Shown piece after piece: positions 52,152 through 61,297 of a stretch of 64,000 bases of DNA. Position numbers and translations under genes: made by a program. Source of the DNA: a bacterium (GTDB taxonomy: Bacteria; Actinomycetota; Acidimicrobiia; Spongiisociales; Spongiisociaceae). Positions within the stretch are counted from its first letter, which is position 1. The number at the start of each line of letters is the position of its first letter. The stretch lies in NCBI GenBank assembly GCA_028820935.1, contig JAPPHZ010000030.1:1-64000 (forward strand), read 5' to 3'. The notes under the pieces are model-generated. The model did not search any database. It was not told the origin of the DNA and saw only the letters and a program-made list of their open reading frames with translations.

Positions 52152-53231
52152 ATGACCGTTATCAACGAAAGCCCCCTCCGTAGCTATGTGGCTGTCATCA
52201 AGGTGGTCGGGGTGGGTGGCGGCGGCACGAACGCCGTCAACCGCATGATCGAAGCCGGAATCCGGGGAGTGGAGTTCGTCGCCGTGAACACGGACGCGCA
52301 GGCACTGCTCATGTCGGAGGCAGATGTCAAGCTCAACATCGGCGGCGAGTTCACGAAAGGACTGGGCGCCGGCGCGGATCCGTCGGTGGGCAGGTCCGCC
52401 GCCGAGGACAACAGGGAACAGATCGAGGAAGCGCTGGCCGGTTCGGATCTCGTCTTCGTGACCGCCGGCGAGGGCGGGGGAACGGGAACGGGCGCCGCAC
52501 CCGTGGTGGCCGATGTCGCCCGCAACCTCGATGCCCTGACCGTCGCGGTCGTCACCAGGCCCTTCGGATTCGAGGGTCATCGCCGTTCCAAGCTGGCCGA
52601 GCAGGGCATAGCCGCGCTCAGGGAGGCGGTCGACGCCATGATCGTCATCCCGAACGACAACCTGCTGGCCGAGGCTGATCGCTCCACCACGATGATGGAG
52701 GCTTTCGCGATGGCCGACCAGGTCTTGACGGACGGGGTCAACGGCATCGCCCAGATCATCACCACACCCGGCCTCATCAACGTGGACTTCGCGGATGTCA
52801 AGACGGTTCTGGGCGGAGCCGGCGCGGCCGTGCTCGGTATCGGACGGGCATCGGGCGAGAGTCGGGCGCTGCAGGCGGCCCAGCAGGCGATGTCCAGCCC
52901 CTTGCTCGAAACCACGATGGACGGGGCCAAGGGTGTCCTGCTCTCGATTTGCGGCCCGCCCGATATGACCCTCGCCGAGGTGAGCGAGGCGGCCATGGCC
53001 GTCCAGGACCACGCCGAGTCCGATGCCCAGATCATCTTCGGTGCTACCTCCGACGAGTCGGTCGGCGAGGAGGTGCGCGTCACCGTGATCGCCGCCGGGG
53101 TGGGATCGCCTTCCGCGGGTCCGTCCGGATCGGGAGCGTCAAGGCGCACCCCGTACTCCGACCGATCGGAGGGCGTTTTCCGGTCGGCCGAGGATGATCC
53201 GCTGGACATACCCGACTGGCTCCGGGAATAG
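52152..53231 (+). CDS. ftsZ: Cell division GTPase FtsZ
   Basis: The 359-residue tubulin homologue forms the division ring. VVGVGGGGTNAVNRM, TAGEGGGTGTGAAPVVA (tubulin GTP signature) and NDNLL with the synergy loop region are present. After a variable Ser-rich linker comes the C-terminal peptide DIPDWLRE, which in actinobacteria binds SepF, encoded just downstream. I prefer the ATG at 52152 (MTVINESP) because GGAAGGA precedes it; ATG at 52131 is possible. ftsA is not in the cluster. Confidence 0.96.
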   Translation: MTVINESPLRSYVAVIKVVGVGGGGTNAVNRMIEAGIRGVEFVAVNTDAQALLMSEADVKLNIGGEFTKGLGAGADPSVGRSAAEDNREQIEEALAGSDLVFVTAGEGGGTGTGAAPVVADVARNLDALTVAVVTRPFGFEGHRRSKLAEQGIAALREAVDAMIVIPNDNLLAEADRSTTMMEAFAMADQVLTDGVNGIAQIITTPGLINVDFADVKTVLGGAGAAVLGIGRASGESRALQAAQQAMSSPLLETTMDGAKGVLLSICGPPDMTLAEVSEAAMAVQDHAESDAQIIFGATSDESVGEEVRVTVIAAGVGSPSAGPSGSGASRRTPYSDRSEGVFRSAEDDPLDIPDWLRE

Positions 53232-53271
53232 AACGCACACGGAGACGCCGGGGACATCCGGCCGGTCGACG

Positions 53272-53901
53272 GTGCTGATCCGGCCTCCCCGGTTCCGCGG
53301 CGCCGCATTCACCACCGCCGCGGCCGGCGACATGTTGTCCGGTGATCGCGAGACGGTATCAAGGACGCTCGGGGTCCCATCCGAGTGGGCTTCGCTCCGC
53401 CAGGTTCATGGGGCGGAGGTACTGACCGTCACCGAACCGGGCCGGGCCGGGCCCGGCGACGCCCTCGTTAGTAGCGCAAAGGCTCTGCCTCTGGCCGTCA
53501 TGACCGCCGACTGCGCAGGCGTGGTGCTGGAGACCGAGAATGCCGTGGGTGTGGCGCACGCCGGATGGAGGGGGGTGGTGGCCGGCGTGGTAGCGGCGAC
53601 AGCCCGCCGTCTGGAGGGTCTGGGAAGGCGGCCCGGTCCGGTGTTGAGGGCTGCCATCGGTCCGTTGATCGGGCCCTGCTGTTTCGAGGTCGGTCCGGAA
53701 GTCGCCGTCCTGTTCCGTGACAGGCACGTCAAGTCCACCGGTGGCATGACGACCGTTGATCTGGCGACCGCCGTCCGTGAGCAGGTCCCGCAGGCCGAGT
53801 GGTGGTCGGCCGAGGCGTGTACTCGCTGCGAGGAGGGTTGGTTCTCGTTCCGGGCCGACCGCACCAAGCATCGCTTGGCGGCCTTGGGATGGATTCCGTG
53901 A
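53272..53901 (+). CDS. pgeF: Multicopper polyphenol oxidase-fold purine nucleosidase, PgeF/YfiH family
   Basis: The 209-residue protein has the zinc/nucleophile set of the DUF152 (YfiH) family: RQVHGAEVL, TADCAGVVLE, VAHAGWRGVV and GPLIGPCCFEVG. E. coli PgeF removes faulty UDP-MurNAc with Ser in place of Ala, and relatives act on purine nucleosides; which applies here is unknown. I use the GTG at 53272 because upstream frame lies inside ftsZ; the N-terminus is uncertain. Confidence 0.86.
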   Translation: MLIRPPRFRGAAFTTAAAGDMLSGDRETVSRTLGVPSEWASLRQVHGAEVLTVTEPGRAGPGDALVSSAKALPLAVMTADCAGVVLETENAVGVAHAGWRGVVAGVVAATARRLEGLGRRPGPVLRAAIGPLIGPCCFEVGPEVAVLFRDRHVKSTGGMTTVDLATAVREQVPQAEWWSAEACTRCEEGWFSFRADRTKHRLAALGWIP

Positions 53902-54557
53902 GCGTGGCCGTCCGCCTGCGCGAGGTGGTCCGGCGCGTCGAGGACGCTGCCCGCCGGTCGGGCCGGGACCGCGACGACGTGAGGATCGTGGCGATCGGCA
54001 AGGGCCGCCCACCCGCCGTACTGGAGGAGGCCATCGCCGCCGGACATCTGGTGTTCGGTGAGAACCGGGGGCAGGAGTTGGCGTCGAAGGCCGGCCGGCT
54101 CCCGAGCAACCTCGAATGGCACTTCGTGGGCCCGCTCCAGACCAACAAGGTGCGGATGGTCCGGCCGCTGGTGGCCCTGCTGCACTCCTTCGACCGCGAT
54201 CGGCTGGTGAAGCCATGGCTGCGCGGCGCGGACCGGCCCCCACCGACCCTGCTACAGGTCAACATCGGGAGGGAGCCCCAGAAGTCGGGGGTCCAACCCG
54301 ATCTCGTGGTCGAGACTTTCGAGCGGTGGGAAGCGGCGGGGGTCCCGCTGGCCGGAGTGATGGCGATACCTCCGATCGGCGCGAGACCAGAGGATTCCCG
54401 CCCCTACTTCGTCCGGATGCGGGAGATCAGGGACGAGCTGTCCGCCCGGCTGGGGCGTCCTATGGCGCTTAGCATGGGCATGACGGACGATTTTGAGGTG
54501 GCGATCGAGGAAGGATCCACCATCGTTCGCATCGGACGGGCTATCTTTGGGCCCTGA
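53889..54557 (+). CDS. yggS: YggS family pyridoxal phosphate homeostasis protein
   Basis: The 222-residue PLP-binding barrel has the Lys in IVAIGKGRPPAVLEEA, FGENRGQELASKA, WHFVGPLQTNKVR and LSMGMTDDFEVAIEEGSTIVRIGRAIFG. It helps balance vitamin B6 pools. The usual SKT around the Lys reads GKG here. It overlaps pgeF; the start may be ATG at 53889 or GTG at 53898. Confidence 0.93.
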   Translation: MDSVSVAVRLREVVRRVEDAARRSGRDRDDVRIVAIGKGRPPAVLEEAIAAGHLVFGENRGQELASKAGRLPSNLEWHFVGPLQTNKVRMVRPLVALLHSFDRDRLVKPWLRGADRPPPTLLQVNIGREPQKSGVQPDLVVETFERWEAAGVPLAGVMAIPPIGARPEDSRPYFVRMREIRDELSARLGRPMALSMGMTDDFEVAIEEGSTIVRIGRAIFGP

Positions 54558-54574
54558 GCCGTAGCGGTACAGAA

Positions 54575-55129
54575 ATGAGCGCCATGAACAAACTGCTGAC
54601 ATGGATGGGTCTCGTGGACGAAGGAGAGCCCTCCCTGAACCCCGGTTACGGAACCCGGACCGACATGCCCAGCCGCCGGCCTCCGCCGCGGAGCCAGTTC
54701 CGCATAGTGGACGATCAGCCGCAGACACCGGCTGACCGGAGTTCCCGGATCGCCGAGCCGGTCCCTCCCTACCAGCGGCCCGCGGTGGTTTCCGCACGCG
54801 GCGACTCGGATGTCATCGTGCGGGGTCCGGAGGCGGCCGTCATCTCGGCCAGCTACACCGAGATACTCGAGGCCCGCGGATTCGATGACGTGAGGAAGGT
54901 CGCCGACGTACTCCGGGAACAGGTTCCGGTGGTGGTGAACCTGAAGAGTCTCGATCCTCCGACGGTACGGAGGTTGGTCGACTTCCTGTGCGGCCTCGTG
55001 TATGCGTTGGAGGGGACCATCCAGAAACCGGCCGCGGGAGTCCTGCTGGTGCGCCCCCCGAGGGTCACGATCACCCGGCAGGAGTTACAGCGCCTGGCCT
55101 CCCTGGGCCTGTACGACATCGACGTCTGA
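54575..55129 (+). CDS. sepF: Cell division protein SepF
   Basis: The 184-residue protein has an N-terminal membrane-binding helix (MNKLLTWMGLVDEGE), a disordered Pro/Arg linker and the SepF core (about 95-184: SYTEILEARGFDDVRKVADVLREQVPVVVNLKSLDPPTVRRLVDFLCGLVYALEGTIQK). It tethers FtsZ to the membrane, taking the role of FtsA, which is absent from the window. Confidence 0.96.
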   Translation: MSAMNKLLTWMGLVDEGEPSLNPGYGTRTDMPSRRPPPRSQFRIVDDQPQTPADRSSRIAEPVPPYQRPAVVSARGDSDVIVRGPEAAVISASYTEILEARGFDDVRKVADVLREQVPVVVNLKSLDPPTVRRLVDFLCGLVYALEGTIQKPAAGVLLVRPPRVTITRQELQRLASLGLYDIDV

Positions 55130-55136
55130 GGCGGGC

Positions 55137-55394
55137 TTGATCCGGCTGATCTGCAATCTGCTGCAGCTCTACGTGGTTGCGATCGTCGCCCGGGCCGTCC
55201 TGAGCTGGATCGAGGTTCCCGGCGATCACCCGGTCGGCCGGGCGGTGGCGGTGCTCTCGCGGATCGTGGATCCGCCGCTCCGGCCGCTCCGGCGCTCCCT
55301 TCCCGCCATCCCTGTGGGGGGTGTCAGGTTGGATCTGTCGCCGATCATCCTGATCGTGGCGATAATGATCGTGGCGAGGATCATATGCAGATGA
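55137..55394 (+). CDS. YggT family membrane protein
   Basis: The 85-residue protein has two membrane helices separated by a loop with WIEVPGDHPVGRAV and RIVDPPLRPLRRSLP, the YggT signature. The only plausible start is TTG at 55137, 7 bp after sepF. YggT genes commonly sit between sepF and divIVA; function is not settled. Confidence 0.87.
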   Translation: MIRLICNLLQLYVVAIVARAVLSWIEVPGDHPVGRAVAVLSRIVDPPLRPLRRSLPAIPVGGVRLDLSPIILIVAIMIVARIICR

Positions 55395-55404
55395 CGAGGA
55401 TGGT

Positions 55405-55803
55405 ATGCGGATAAGTTCGAACGAGGTCCAGGCGGTCAAGTTCTCGGTTGCCCTGCGCGGGTACGCCGAGGACGAGGTCGACGCCTTTCTCGACATCGTG
55501 GTCAAGACGATCTCCGAGTACGAGGGACTCCACGACCGGCTGCAGCGTGAGGTAGGGCGGCTGCGGGCGGCGCTCGACGAATGCCGGGAGAACCGGATCG
55601 CGGAGGGTTCAGCCAAGGCCCGGACCGTGGTGACCGTCCAGGCCGATGAGGCCGTGGCCCGGGTTCGGGAAGTGATCGACGAGGCCGCTCGGACATCGGA
55701 ACAGATGGTTGAGAACGTGCTGGAGGCGGGCGAGCACCTTCTGGACCAATTCCGCGCCGCCATGACACCTGGAGAGCAGCAGGACGGTCCCGTCCCGCGT
55801 TGA
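55405..55803 (+). CDS. divIVA: DivIVA-domain (Wag31-like) protein
   Basis: The 132-residue protein starts MRISSNEVQAVKFSVALRGYAEDEVDAFLDIV, the DivIVA lipid-binding N-terminal region, then a coiled coil with Arg/Glu-rich heptads (about 40-120). It is shorter than Wag31 of mycobacteria (about 260) and may be a minimal form. It marks curved or polar membrane and guides growth. Confidence 0.9.
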   Translation: MRISSNEVQAVKFSVALRGYAEDEVDAFLDIVVKTISEYEGLHDRLQREVGRLRAALDECRENRIAEGSAKARTVVTVQADEAVARVREVIDEAARTSEQMVENVLEAGEHLLDQFRAAMTPGEQQDGPVPR

Positions 55804-55828
55804 AGAGCGGTCCGCCGAGGGGTTCCAG

Positions 55829-57121
55829 ATGTCGCATCCATCGTACGAAGGGTCGCCGCCCGTGACATCCCTGCCGCGCCGCGCCGACGTGGCGGTGATC
55901 GGTGGCGGCGTGGTCGGGCTGTGCGTCGCATACGAGTTGGCGGCGCATGGTCGCCAGGTGGTCGTCATCGACGGGGGACGGATCGGGCGCGGTAGCGCCG
56001 CCGGCAACGCCGGGTTGATCACCCCGAGCCACCTGATCCCCATGGCCGCCCCCGGCGTGCTGTCCGGCGTGGTGGGTGGGATGATCCGGCGGACCGGTCC
56101 GGTCACCGTGCGTCCGTCGATCGACCCGTCGTACCTGCGCTGGATGATCCGGTTTGCCCGCAATTGCAACTCCCGGGCCGCCCATGCGGGGGCGATCGCC
56201 CTGTCCACACTCGGGTTCCTCAGCGCCGACCTGGCGGTGCAGTGGATCAGGCGTGAAAGCATCGAGTGTTCCTACCAGAAGTCGGGACTCCTGTACGCCT
56301 ACGGAGATCCGGCGGCCTTCGAAGCCTCTCGGCACGAGGCCGACACGATGGAGCGGTACGGCGTCACCGTCGAGAGATACGACGCCGCCGAACTCCGCGA
56401 GCAGGAGCCTGCACTCGACGAGGGGGTCGTCGGGGGATTCCGGTGCGTGGATGATGCCGGTCTGGATCCCGCCCGCTTCATGTCGGGAATCGTGTCGGTG
56501 CTCTCCGAACGCGGGGTCGTGTTCGTTCCCCAAACGCGGCTGCTGGACTTCCGGACCTCGGACGGCGGGGTGGACCGCCTGGTGACCGCGCGGGGCGACC
56601 TGGCGGCTGACGAGGTTGTGATCGCCACCGGCGCGTGGACCCCCGGCGTGGCCGCCCTGCTCGGTGAGTCGATCCCCATCCAGGCCGGTAAGGGTTACAG
56701 CATGACGGTGGCGGCGCCCCGCCAAGGTCCTCGCAACAACATCCTGTTGGGAGACCGATGGGTGGCGGTGAACCCGATCGGAGACCAACTGCGGATGAGC
56801 GGCTGGCTCGAGTTGGGCCGCCTCGACACTCGGCCGTCGTTACGCCGGCTGGCCACGGTGGAGGCCAACGTTCGATCCCGCGTCCGGCTCGACCCCGAGC
56901 TCACGGTGCTGGAAAGATGGGCGGGTCTGCGACCGGTGACGCCCGACGGGCTTCCCATCATCGGCCGGTCACCCGGCTGGCGCAACGTGACCTACGCCGT
57001 CGGGCACGGCAAGCTCGGCCTGTCGCACGGGCCGGTAACCGGCCGGCTGGTGGCCCAGATCATCTGCGACCGACCCACCGACCTCGAGCTGGATCCCTTC
57101 TCGCCCCGCCGGTTCGGCTAG
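55829..57121 (+). CDS. FAD-dependent oxidoreductase, D-amino acid dehydrogenase (DadA)-like
   Basis: The 430-residue DAO-family flavoenzyme has the dinucleotide motif VAVIGGGVVGLCVAYELA, then GSAAGNAGLITPSH and a C-terminal GLRPVTPDGLPIIGRSPGWRNVTYAVGHGKLGLSHGP. DadA-like enzymes oxidise D-amino acids such as D-Ala to 2-oxo acids. Placed at the end of the wall cluster it may recycle D-Ala, but this is inference. A GTG at 55862 is an alternative start. It is convergent with ileS, 4 bp apart. Confidence 0.85.
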   Translation: MSHPSYEGSPPVTSLPRRADVAVIGGGVVGLCVAYELAAHGRQVVVIDGGRIGRGSAAGNAGLITPSHLIPMAAPGVLSGVVGGMIRRTGPVTVRPSIDPSYLRWMIRFARNCNSRAAHAGAIALSTLGFLSADLAVQWIRRESIECSYQKSGLLYAYGDPAAFEASRHEADTMERYGVTVERYDAAELREQEPALDEGVVGGFRCVDDAGLDPARFMSGIVSVLSERGVVFVPQTRLLDFRTSDGGVDRLVTARGDLAADEVVIATGAWTPGVAALLGESIPIQAGKGYSMTVAAPRQGPRNNILLGDRWVAVNPIGDQLRMSGWLELGRLDTRPSLRRLATVEANVRSRVRLDPELTVLERWAGLRPVTPDGLPIIGRSPGWRNVTYAVGHGKLGLSHGPVTGRLVAQIICDRPTDLELDPFSPRRFG

Positions 57122-57125
57122 AGGG

Positions 57126-60100
57126 CTAGCCGGCTGCCTTCTCGAGGCGCACCGAGAGGGCGCTCTCACCGATCTCGAACCGTGTCCCGCCTTGCACGGG
57201 CCCGGGGAGGATCTCCACAGCCAGCACCTCGCCGGCGATGAATCCGGCGTGGGTCTGAACGGCCTCGGCAAGGAGGTCGTCGTCGGTGTGATACCGGAGC
57301 CCGATCCGGTCGGTGACCTCGAGCCCGAGGTCGCGCCGGGCGCGCTGGATCCGTGACACCACCTCGCGGGCCAGGCCCTCGCTCCGCAGTCCGCCGGTGA
57401 GCACCGTGTCGAGCGCCACCGACAGCGAACCATCCGACGCCACAGCCAGTCCCGGAAGGGGGTTCCTGGTGATGACCACGTCGTCGGCGCTCAACTCGTG
57501 GCCGGCGATGGTCATCGCGCCCGCTTCGAGCAGGGACGCCACCTCGTCCGACGGCAGTCCCGCCAGCGCGGCCGCGACCTCCCGGACCGCGGCGCCGAGG
57601 CGGGGACCCAGGCGCTTGTAGTTGGCCTTGGCCGCCAGCTCGACCACCGACAGCTCGTCTTCACGGGTGCCGATCTCCTTGACGTTCAGCTCCTCGGCGA
57701 TCACCGCGCCGTGGCGATGGACCGCGGCCGTCACGTCGGGATCGCGGGTGACCACCGCCAGCCGCGCCAGGGGCTGGCGAACACCGATCGAGTGATACGA
57801 CCGCAGCGACCGGCCGAGCGTCACCACCGTGCGGGCTACATCCATCGACCGCTCGAGGTCCTCGTCGATCGTGTCCTCGTCCACCACCGGGTAGTCGGTG
57901 TGATGGACGCTGGAGGCTTCCGGTACCAGGCCGGTGTGGATCTCCTCGGTGATGAAGGGCAGGACCGGCGCCAGCAGGCGGCTGAAGGTCACCAGCACCT
58001 CGTAGAGGGTGGCGAAGGCAGCCTGCTTGTCGGCCTCGTTGCCCTCCCGAGCCCGCCAGAACCGGCGCCTCGACCTTCTCACGTACCAGTTGGTCAGGTC
58101 GTTGACGAAGCCGAGAGCCGGGCCCACCACGGCATAGAGGTAGTAGCCCTCCATCAACTCGTTGGTCCGCCGGATCAGCGACTGCAGGACGCTCAGTATC
58201 CAGCGGTCGATCTCGGGCCGGTCGGCGGGGACGGGCGCCGACCTGAGGTCTTCGAACCGGATACCGTCCGCCTCGGCATAGGTGGTGAAGAAGGAATAGG
58301 CGTTCCAGAACGGCAGGATCACCGTCCGCACCACCTCGCGCACCCCCGCCTCGGAGAAGCGGAGCGGCTCGGCCCGCAGTACCGGCGAGTCGATCAGGTA
58401 GGCCCGGACCGCGTCTCCCCCGTACCGGTCCAGAACTGCGGAGGGCTCGGGGTAGTTCTTGAGACGCTTGGACATCTTGCGCCCGTCCTCCGCCAGGATC
58501 ATGCCGTTGACGACGCAGTTGCGGAACGCGACCTCGTCGAACAGGGCGGCGGCCAGTACATGGAGGGTGTAGAACCATCCCCGGGTCTGATCGAGACCCT
58601 CGGCGATGAAGTCGGCGGGGAACGTCCGCGGGAAACGTTCCTCGTTCTCGAACGGGTAGTGATACTGGGCGTATGGCATCGACCCGGACTCGAACCAGCA
58701 GTCCAGCACTTCGGGCACGCGGGCCATGACACCTGGCCGGTCCGTGCATGACGGGCAGGAATAGGTCACCTCGTCGACCACGTGCTTGTGGAGGTCCTCC
58801 AGCCACACGCCGGACCGTTCGGCCAGATCTTCCCGGCCACCCATGCACTCCTGGTAGCCACAGGAGTCGCACTCCCAGACCGGGATGCAGCTCCCCCAGA
58901 ACCGGTTGCGGGAGACCGCCCAGTCCCGGGCGTCCTCCAGCCAGTTGCCGAACCGGTTGGCCCCTACCGGCCCCGGAACCCAATGGATGGATCCGTTCAG
59001 CTCCACCATCCGGTCGCGGACCGCCTCGACCCGCACGAACCAGGTTGGGATGGCCTTGTAGATGAGCGGCTGATCGGTGCGGTAGCAGAACGGGTAGGAG
59101 TGGACGATCTGCTCATTCTTCAGCAGCGCTCCCGATTCCCGGAGGAGGCCGATGATGGTGTCGGCCGCTTCGAACACGTGGAGCCCGGCCAGGTCGGGGG
59201 TGGCGGCGGTGAACCTCGCCTCGAGGTCGACCGGATCGACGATTGCGTCCAGGTCCGCGTCCGCCAAGGCGTAGAGGTCCTCCTCGCCGTAGGCGGGCGC
59301 CATATGGACCAGGCCGGTTCCCTCGTCGGTGGTCACCGACGGGCTGGGGATCACCCGGAAGGCCCTCCGGGCGGCACGATCCTCGAAGTAGGGGAGGGGC
59401 GGCCGGTAGCGCACCCCCATCAGCTCGCTGCCGGAGGCGACCGCAGCCGGCCGCCGGGCCTCGCCGAAGACCTCCTCCACCCGGCCGGCAGCCACCCAGT
59501 AGCGGCCTCCGCCGTCCTCGATCGCCACGTAGTCGATGTCGGGGCCGACTGCCACCGCCAGGTTGCCCGGAAGCGTCCAGGGAGTGGTGGTCCAGATGGT
59601 CAGGTAGTCGCCGGGGCGGGCCGGCCCGCTCGGGTCGGGGGTGTCGAGGATCTCCAAGCGGACCGTGACGGCGGGGTCGGGGTGGTCGCGATAGCCGCCC
59701 AGGCTCACCTCGAAGTTGGACAGGGTGGTGCCGGCGGCCCACGAGTAGGGAAGTACCTTGAAGGCCCGGTAGACGAGACCTTTGTCCCACAGCGCTCGGA
59801 ACACCCACCAGACGCTCTCCATGAACTCGGGGTCCATGGTCTTGTAGTCGTTCCTGAAGTCGACCCAGCGGCCTATGCGGCGGGTTATGCCCTCCCAGTC
59901 GGCGGTGGTGACCTCGACCATCCGGCGGCAGGCGTCGTTGAAGACGGTCACGCCCAGCTCCTCGATCTGGCGGGGGCCGGAGATGCCGAGCTGCTGCTCG
60001 ACCTCCATCTCGACCGGCAAGCCGTGGGTGTCCCAGCCGAAGCGGCGTTCCACCCGGTGTCCCCGCATGGTCCAGTAGCGGGGAACGATGTCCTTGATGA

Positions 60101-60323
60101 TCCCGGCCAGGATGTGGCCGTAGTGGGGGCTCCCGGAGGCGAACGGGGGGCCGTCGTAGAACGTGTACTCGTGCTCGCGGGGTCGCATCTCGACGGAGGC
60201 CTGGAAGGCCCCGGTCTCGTCCCAACGCTCCAGGATGCGCGCGTCGAGGGCCGGGAGGTCGAGCCCGGGAGGCACTCGGGTGAAGTCGGAGACCGGCGCG
60301 GAGTCGGGTTTGCTACCTGGCAT
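57126..60323 (-). CDS. ileS: Isoleucyl-tRNA synthetase, eukaryote-like (type 2) form
   Basis: The about 1065-residue class I synthetase has the HIGH-type motif as GSPHYGHILAG and KMSKR in GRKMSKRLKNYP, with the CP1 editing domain between. The N-terminal FYDGPPFASGSPHYGHILAGIIKDIVPRY and FGWDTHGLPVEMEVEQQLG match the type 2 (eukaryote-like, often mupirocin-resistant) group more than type 1. The C-terminal about 300 residues include the anticodon-binding domain and an extra domain. The start is set at the ATG giving MPGSKPDSAP; 60350 is possible. It lies on the opposite strand to the dcw genes. Confidence 0.93.
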   Translation of the reverse strand: MPGSKPDSAPVSDFTRVPPGLDLPALDARILERWDETGAFQASVEMRPREHEYTFYDGPPFASGSPHYGHILAGIIKDIVPRYWTMRGHRVERRFGWDTHGLPVEMEVEQQLGISGPRQIEELGVTVFNDACRRMVEVTTADWEGITRRIGRWVDFRNDYKTMDPEFMESVWWVFRALWDKGLVYRAFKVLPYSWAAGTTLSNFEVSLGGYRDHPDPAVTVRLEILDTPDPSGPARPGDYLTIWTTTPWTLPGNLAVAVGPDIDYVAIEDGGGRYWVAAGRVEEVFGEARRPAAVASGSELMGVRYRPPLPYFEDRAARRAFRVIPSPSVTTDEGTGLVHMAPAYGEEDLYALADADLDAIVDPVDLEARFTAATPDLAGLHVFEAADTIIGLLRESGALLKNEQIVHSYPFCYRTDQPLIYKAIPTWFVRVEAVRDRMVELNGSIHWVPGPVGANRFGNWLEDARDWAVSRNRFWGSCIPVWECDSCGYQECMGGREDLAERSGVWLEDLHKHVVDEVTYSCPSCTDRPGVMARVPEVLDCWFESGSMPYAQYHYPFENEERFPRTFPADFIAEGLDQTRGWFYTLHVLAAALFDEVAFRNCVVNGMILAEDGRKMSKRLKNYPEPSAVLDRYGGDAVRAYLIDSPVLRAEPLRFSEAGVREVVRTVILPFWNAYSFFTTYAEADGIRFEDLRSAPVPADRPEIDRWILSVLQSLIRRTNELMEGYYLYAVVGPALGFVNDLTNWYVRRSRRRFWRAREGNEADKQAAFATLYEVLVTFSRLLAPVLPFITEEIHTGLVPEASSVHHTDYPVVDEDTIDEDLERSMDVARTVVTLGRSLRSYHSIGVRQPLARLAVVTRDPDVTAAVHRHGAVIAEELNVKEIGTREDELSVVELAAKANYKRLGPRLGAAVREVAAALAGLPSDEVASLLEAGAMTIAGHELSADDVVITRNPLPGLAVASDGSLSVALDTVLTGGLRSEGLAREVVSRIQRARRDLGLEVTDRIGLRYHTDDDLLAEAVQTHAGFIAGEVLAVEILPGPVQGGTRFEIGESALSVRLEKAAG

Positions 60324-60470
60324 GATCCTGTGAGTAGCTGCGGGCGCCATCGTACCCGTAGCGGTTGGCGGTGCCGGAACCGGCCGGCCGGAGCGGAGCG
60401 ATCCCAGCGACCGGGTTCCGGACCTGCTAGCTTCGGTCGGCCCCCACAGTCGCGCCGGAGGAAGAGCAGT

Positions 60471-60851
60471 ATGGCTTCTCGACGCAAGCTGGCCGAGTCC
60501 ACACTCGCACGTTTCAAGAGGCTCCTCGAGGAGAGGGAGCGGAGCCTGGTGTCGGTCATCGCCGACCACGAAGCCGAGCGGAGCGAGGTCAGGATGGCTG
60601 AGACCGCCGCTGAGCGCCGACCCGATCCGGACTCGGCCGATGGCGGCGCGATGGCCTTCGAGTTCGAGAAGGAACTGTCGGTGGACCGCAACAGCCGTGA
60701 CCTGCTCGGCCAGGTCCGTAACGCCCTCCAGTCACTGGAGGACGGCACCTACGGCGACTGCCGGGTATGTGGAAGCTCCATCCCGGTGGCGCGCCTGCGG
60801 GCCCTTCCGCAGACCAGCCTGTGCGTGAAGTGCGCGTCGCGCCGGCGCTGA
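60471..60851 (+). CDS. DksA/TraR family zinc finger protein
   Basis: The 126-residue protein has an N-terminal coiled coil (residues about 5-85) and a C-terminal C4 zinc finger: DGTYGDCRVCGSSIPVARLRALPQTSLCVKCAS. Such proteins enter the RNA polymerase secondary channel or bind it otherwise. The coiled-coil tip lacks an obvious DxxDxA, so a DksA-like role is uncertain. GGAGGAAGAG precedes the ATG. It overlaps lspA. Confidence 0.9.
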   Translation: MASRRKLAESTLARFKRLLEERERSLVSVIADHEAERSEVRMAETAAERRPDPDSADGGAMAFEFEKELSVDRNSRDLLGQVRNALQSLEDGTYGDCRVCGSSIPVARLRALPQTSLCVKCASRRR

Positions 60852-61297
60852 CCAGCCGACGTATCAGCGCCGGCCTCCTAGGCGGGGCCGTTCTGGTAGC
60901 CGATCAGATCAGCAAGCTGTGGGCGCGAACGGCGTTGGCCGACCACGACCTCGTGATCATTCCCGGCTGGTTCCGGCTCGCGGTCACCGAGAACTCGGGG
61001 GCGGCTTTCTCGCTGTTCCAGGGTTACGGCTCCTGGCTGGGGTTGGCAGCCGTCGCGGTCGCTTTCCTGATCTTGGTAGTGGTGGAGCGCAGTAGGAGCA
61101 CCACCGAGCTGGTGGGGCTGGGTCTGGTGCTCGGCGGGGCGATCGGGAACGTCGTCGATCGGCTCCTGCGCGGACCGTGGATGTCCGGATCCGTCACGGA
61201 CTTCATCGACTTCAGCTTCTGGCCCACCTTCAACCTGGCCGACTCCGCCATCACGGTGGGCGTGGTGATCCTCGTATGGGCGGCCAGACGCATCTGA
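60821..61297 (+). CDS. lspA: Lipoprotein signal peptidase (signal peptidase II)
   Basis: The about 158-residue membrane aspartic protease removes signal peptides from prolipoproteins. Four helices are visible; the catalytic Asp residues lie in GNVVDRLLRG and FNLADSAITVG, with TENSGAAFSLF and DFIDFSFWPTFNLAD conserved. Start is one of two GTG codons (60821 or 60830) inside the upstream gene. Confidence 0.94.
   Translation: MREVRVAPALTSRRISAGLLGGAVLVADQISKLWARTALADHDLVIIPGWFRLAVTENSGAAFSLFQGYGSWLGLAAVAVAFLILVVVERSRSTTELVGLGLVLGGAIGNVVDRLLRGPWMSGSVTDFIDFSFWPTFNLADSAITVGVVILVWAARRI

Noticed and set aside
58782-60470. Long open frame antisense to ileS leading into the DksA/TraR gene
   Set aside because: It mirrors the ileS coding sequence and has low-complexity Gly/Val/Asp composition; only the part from 60471 has a ribosome binding site and a zinc finger.
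60324-60470. T-box riboswitch upstream of ileS
   Set aside because: Actinobacterial ileS genes often have a T-box, but the 147-bp gap has no AGGGUGGNACCGCG-type motif or specifier stem that I can see.
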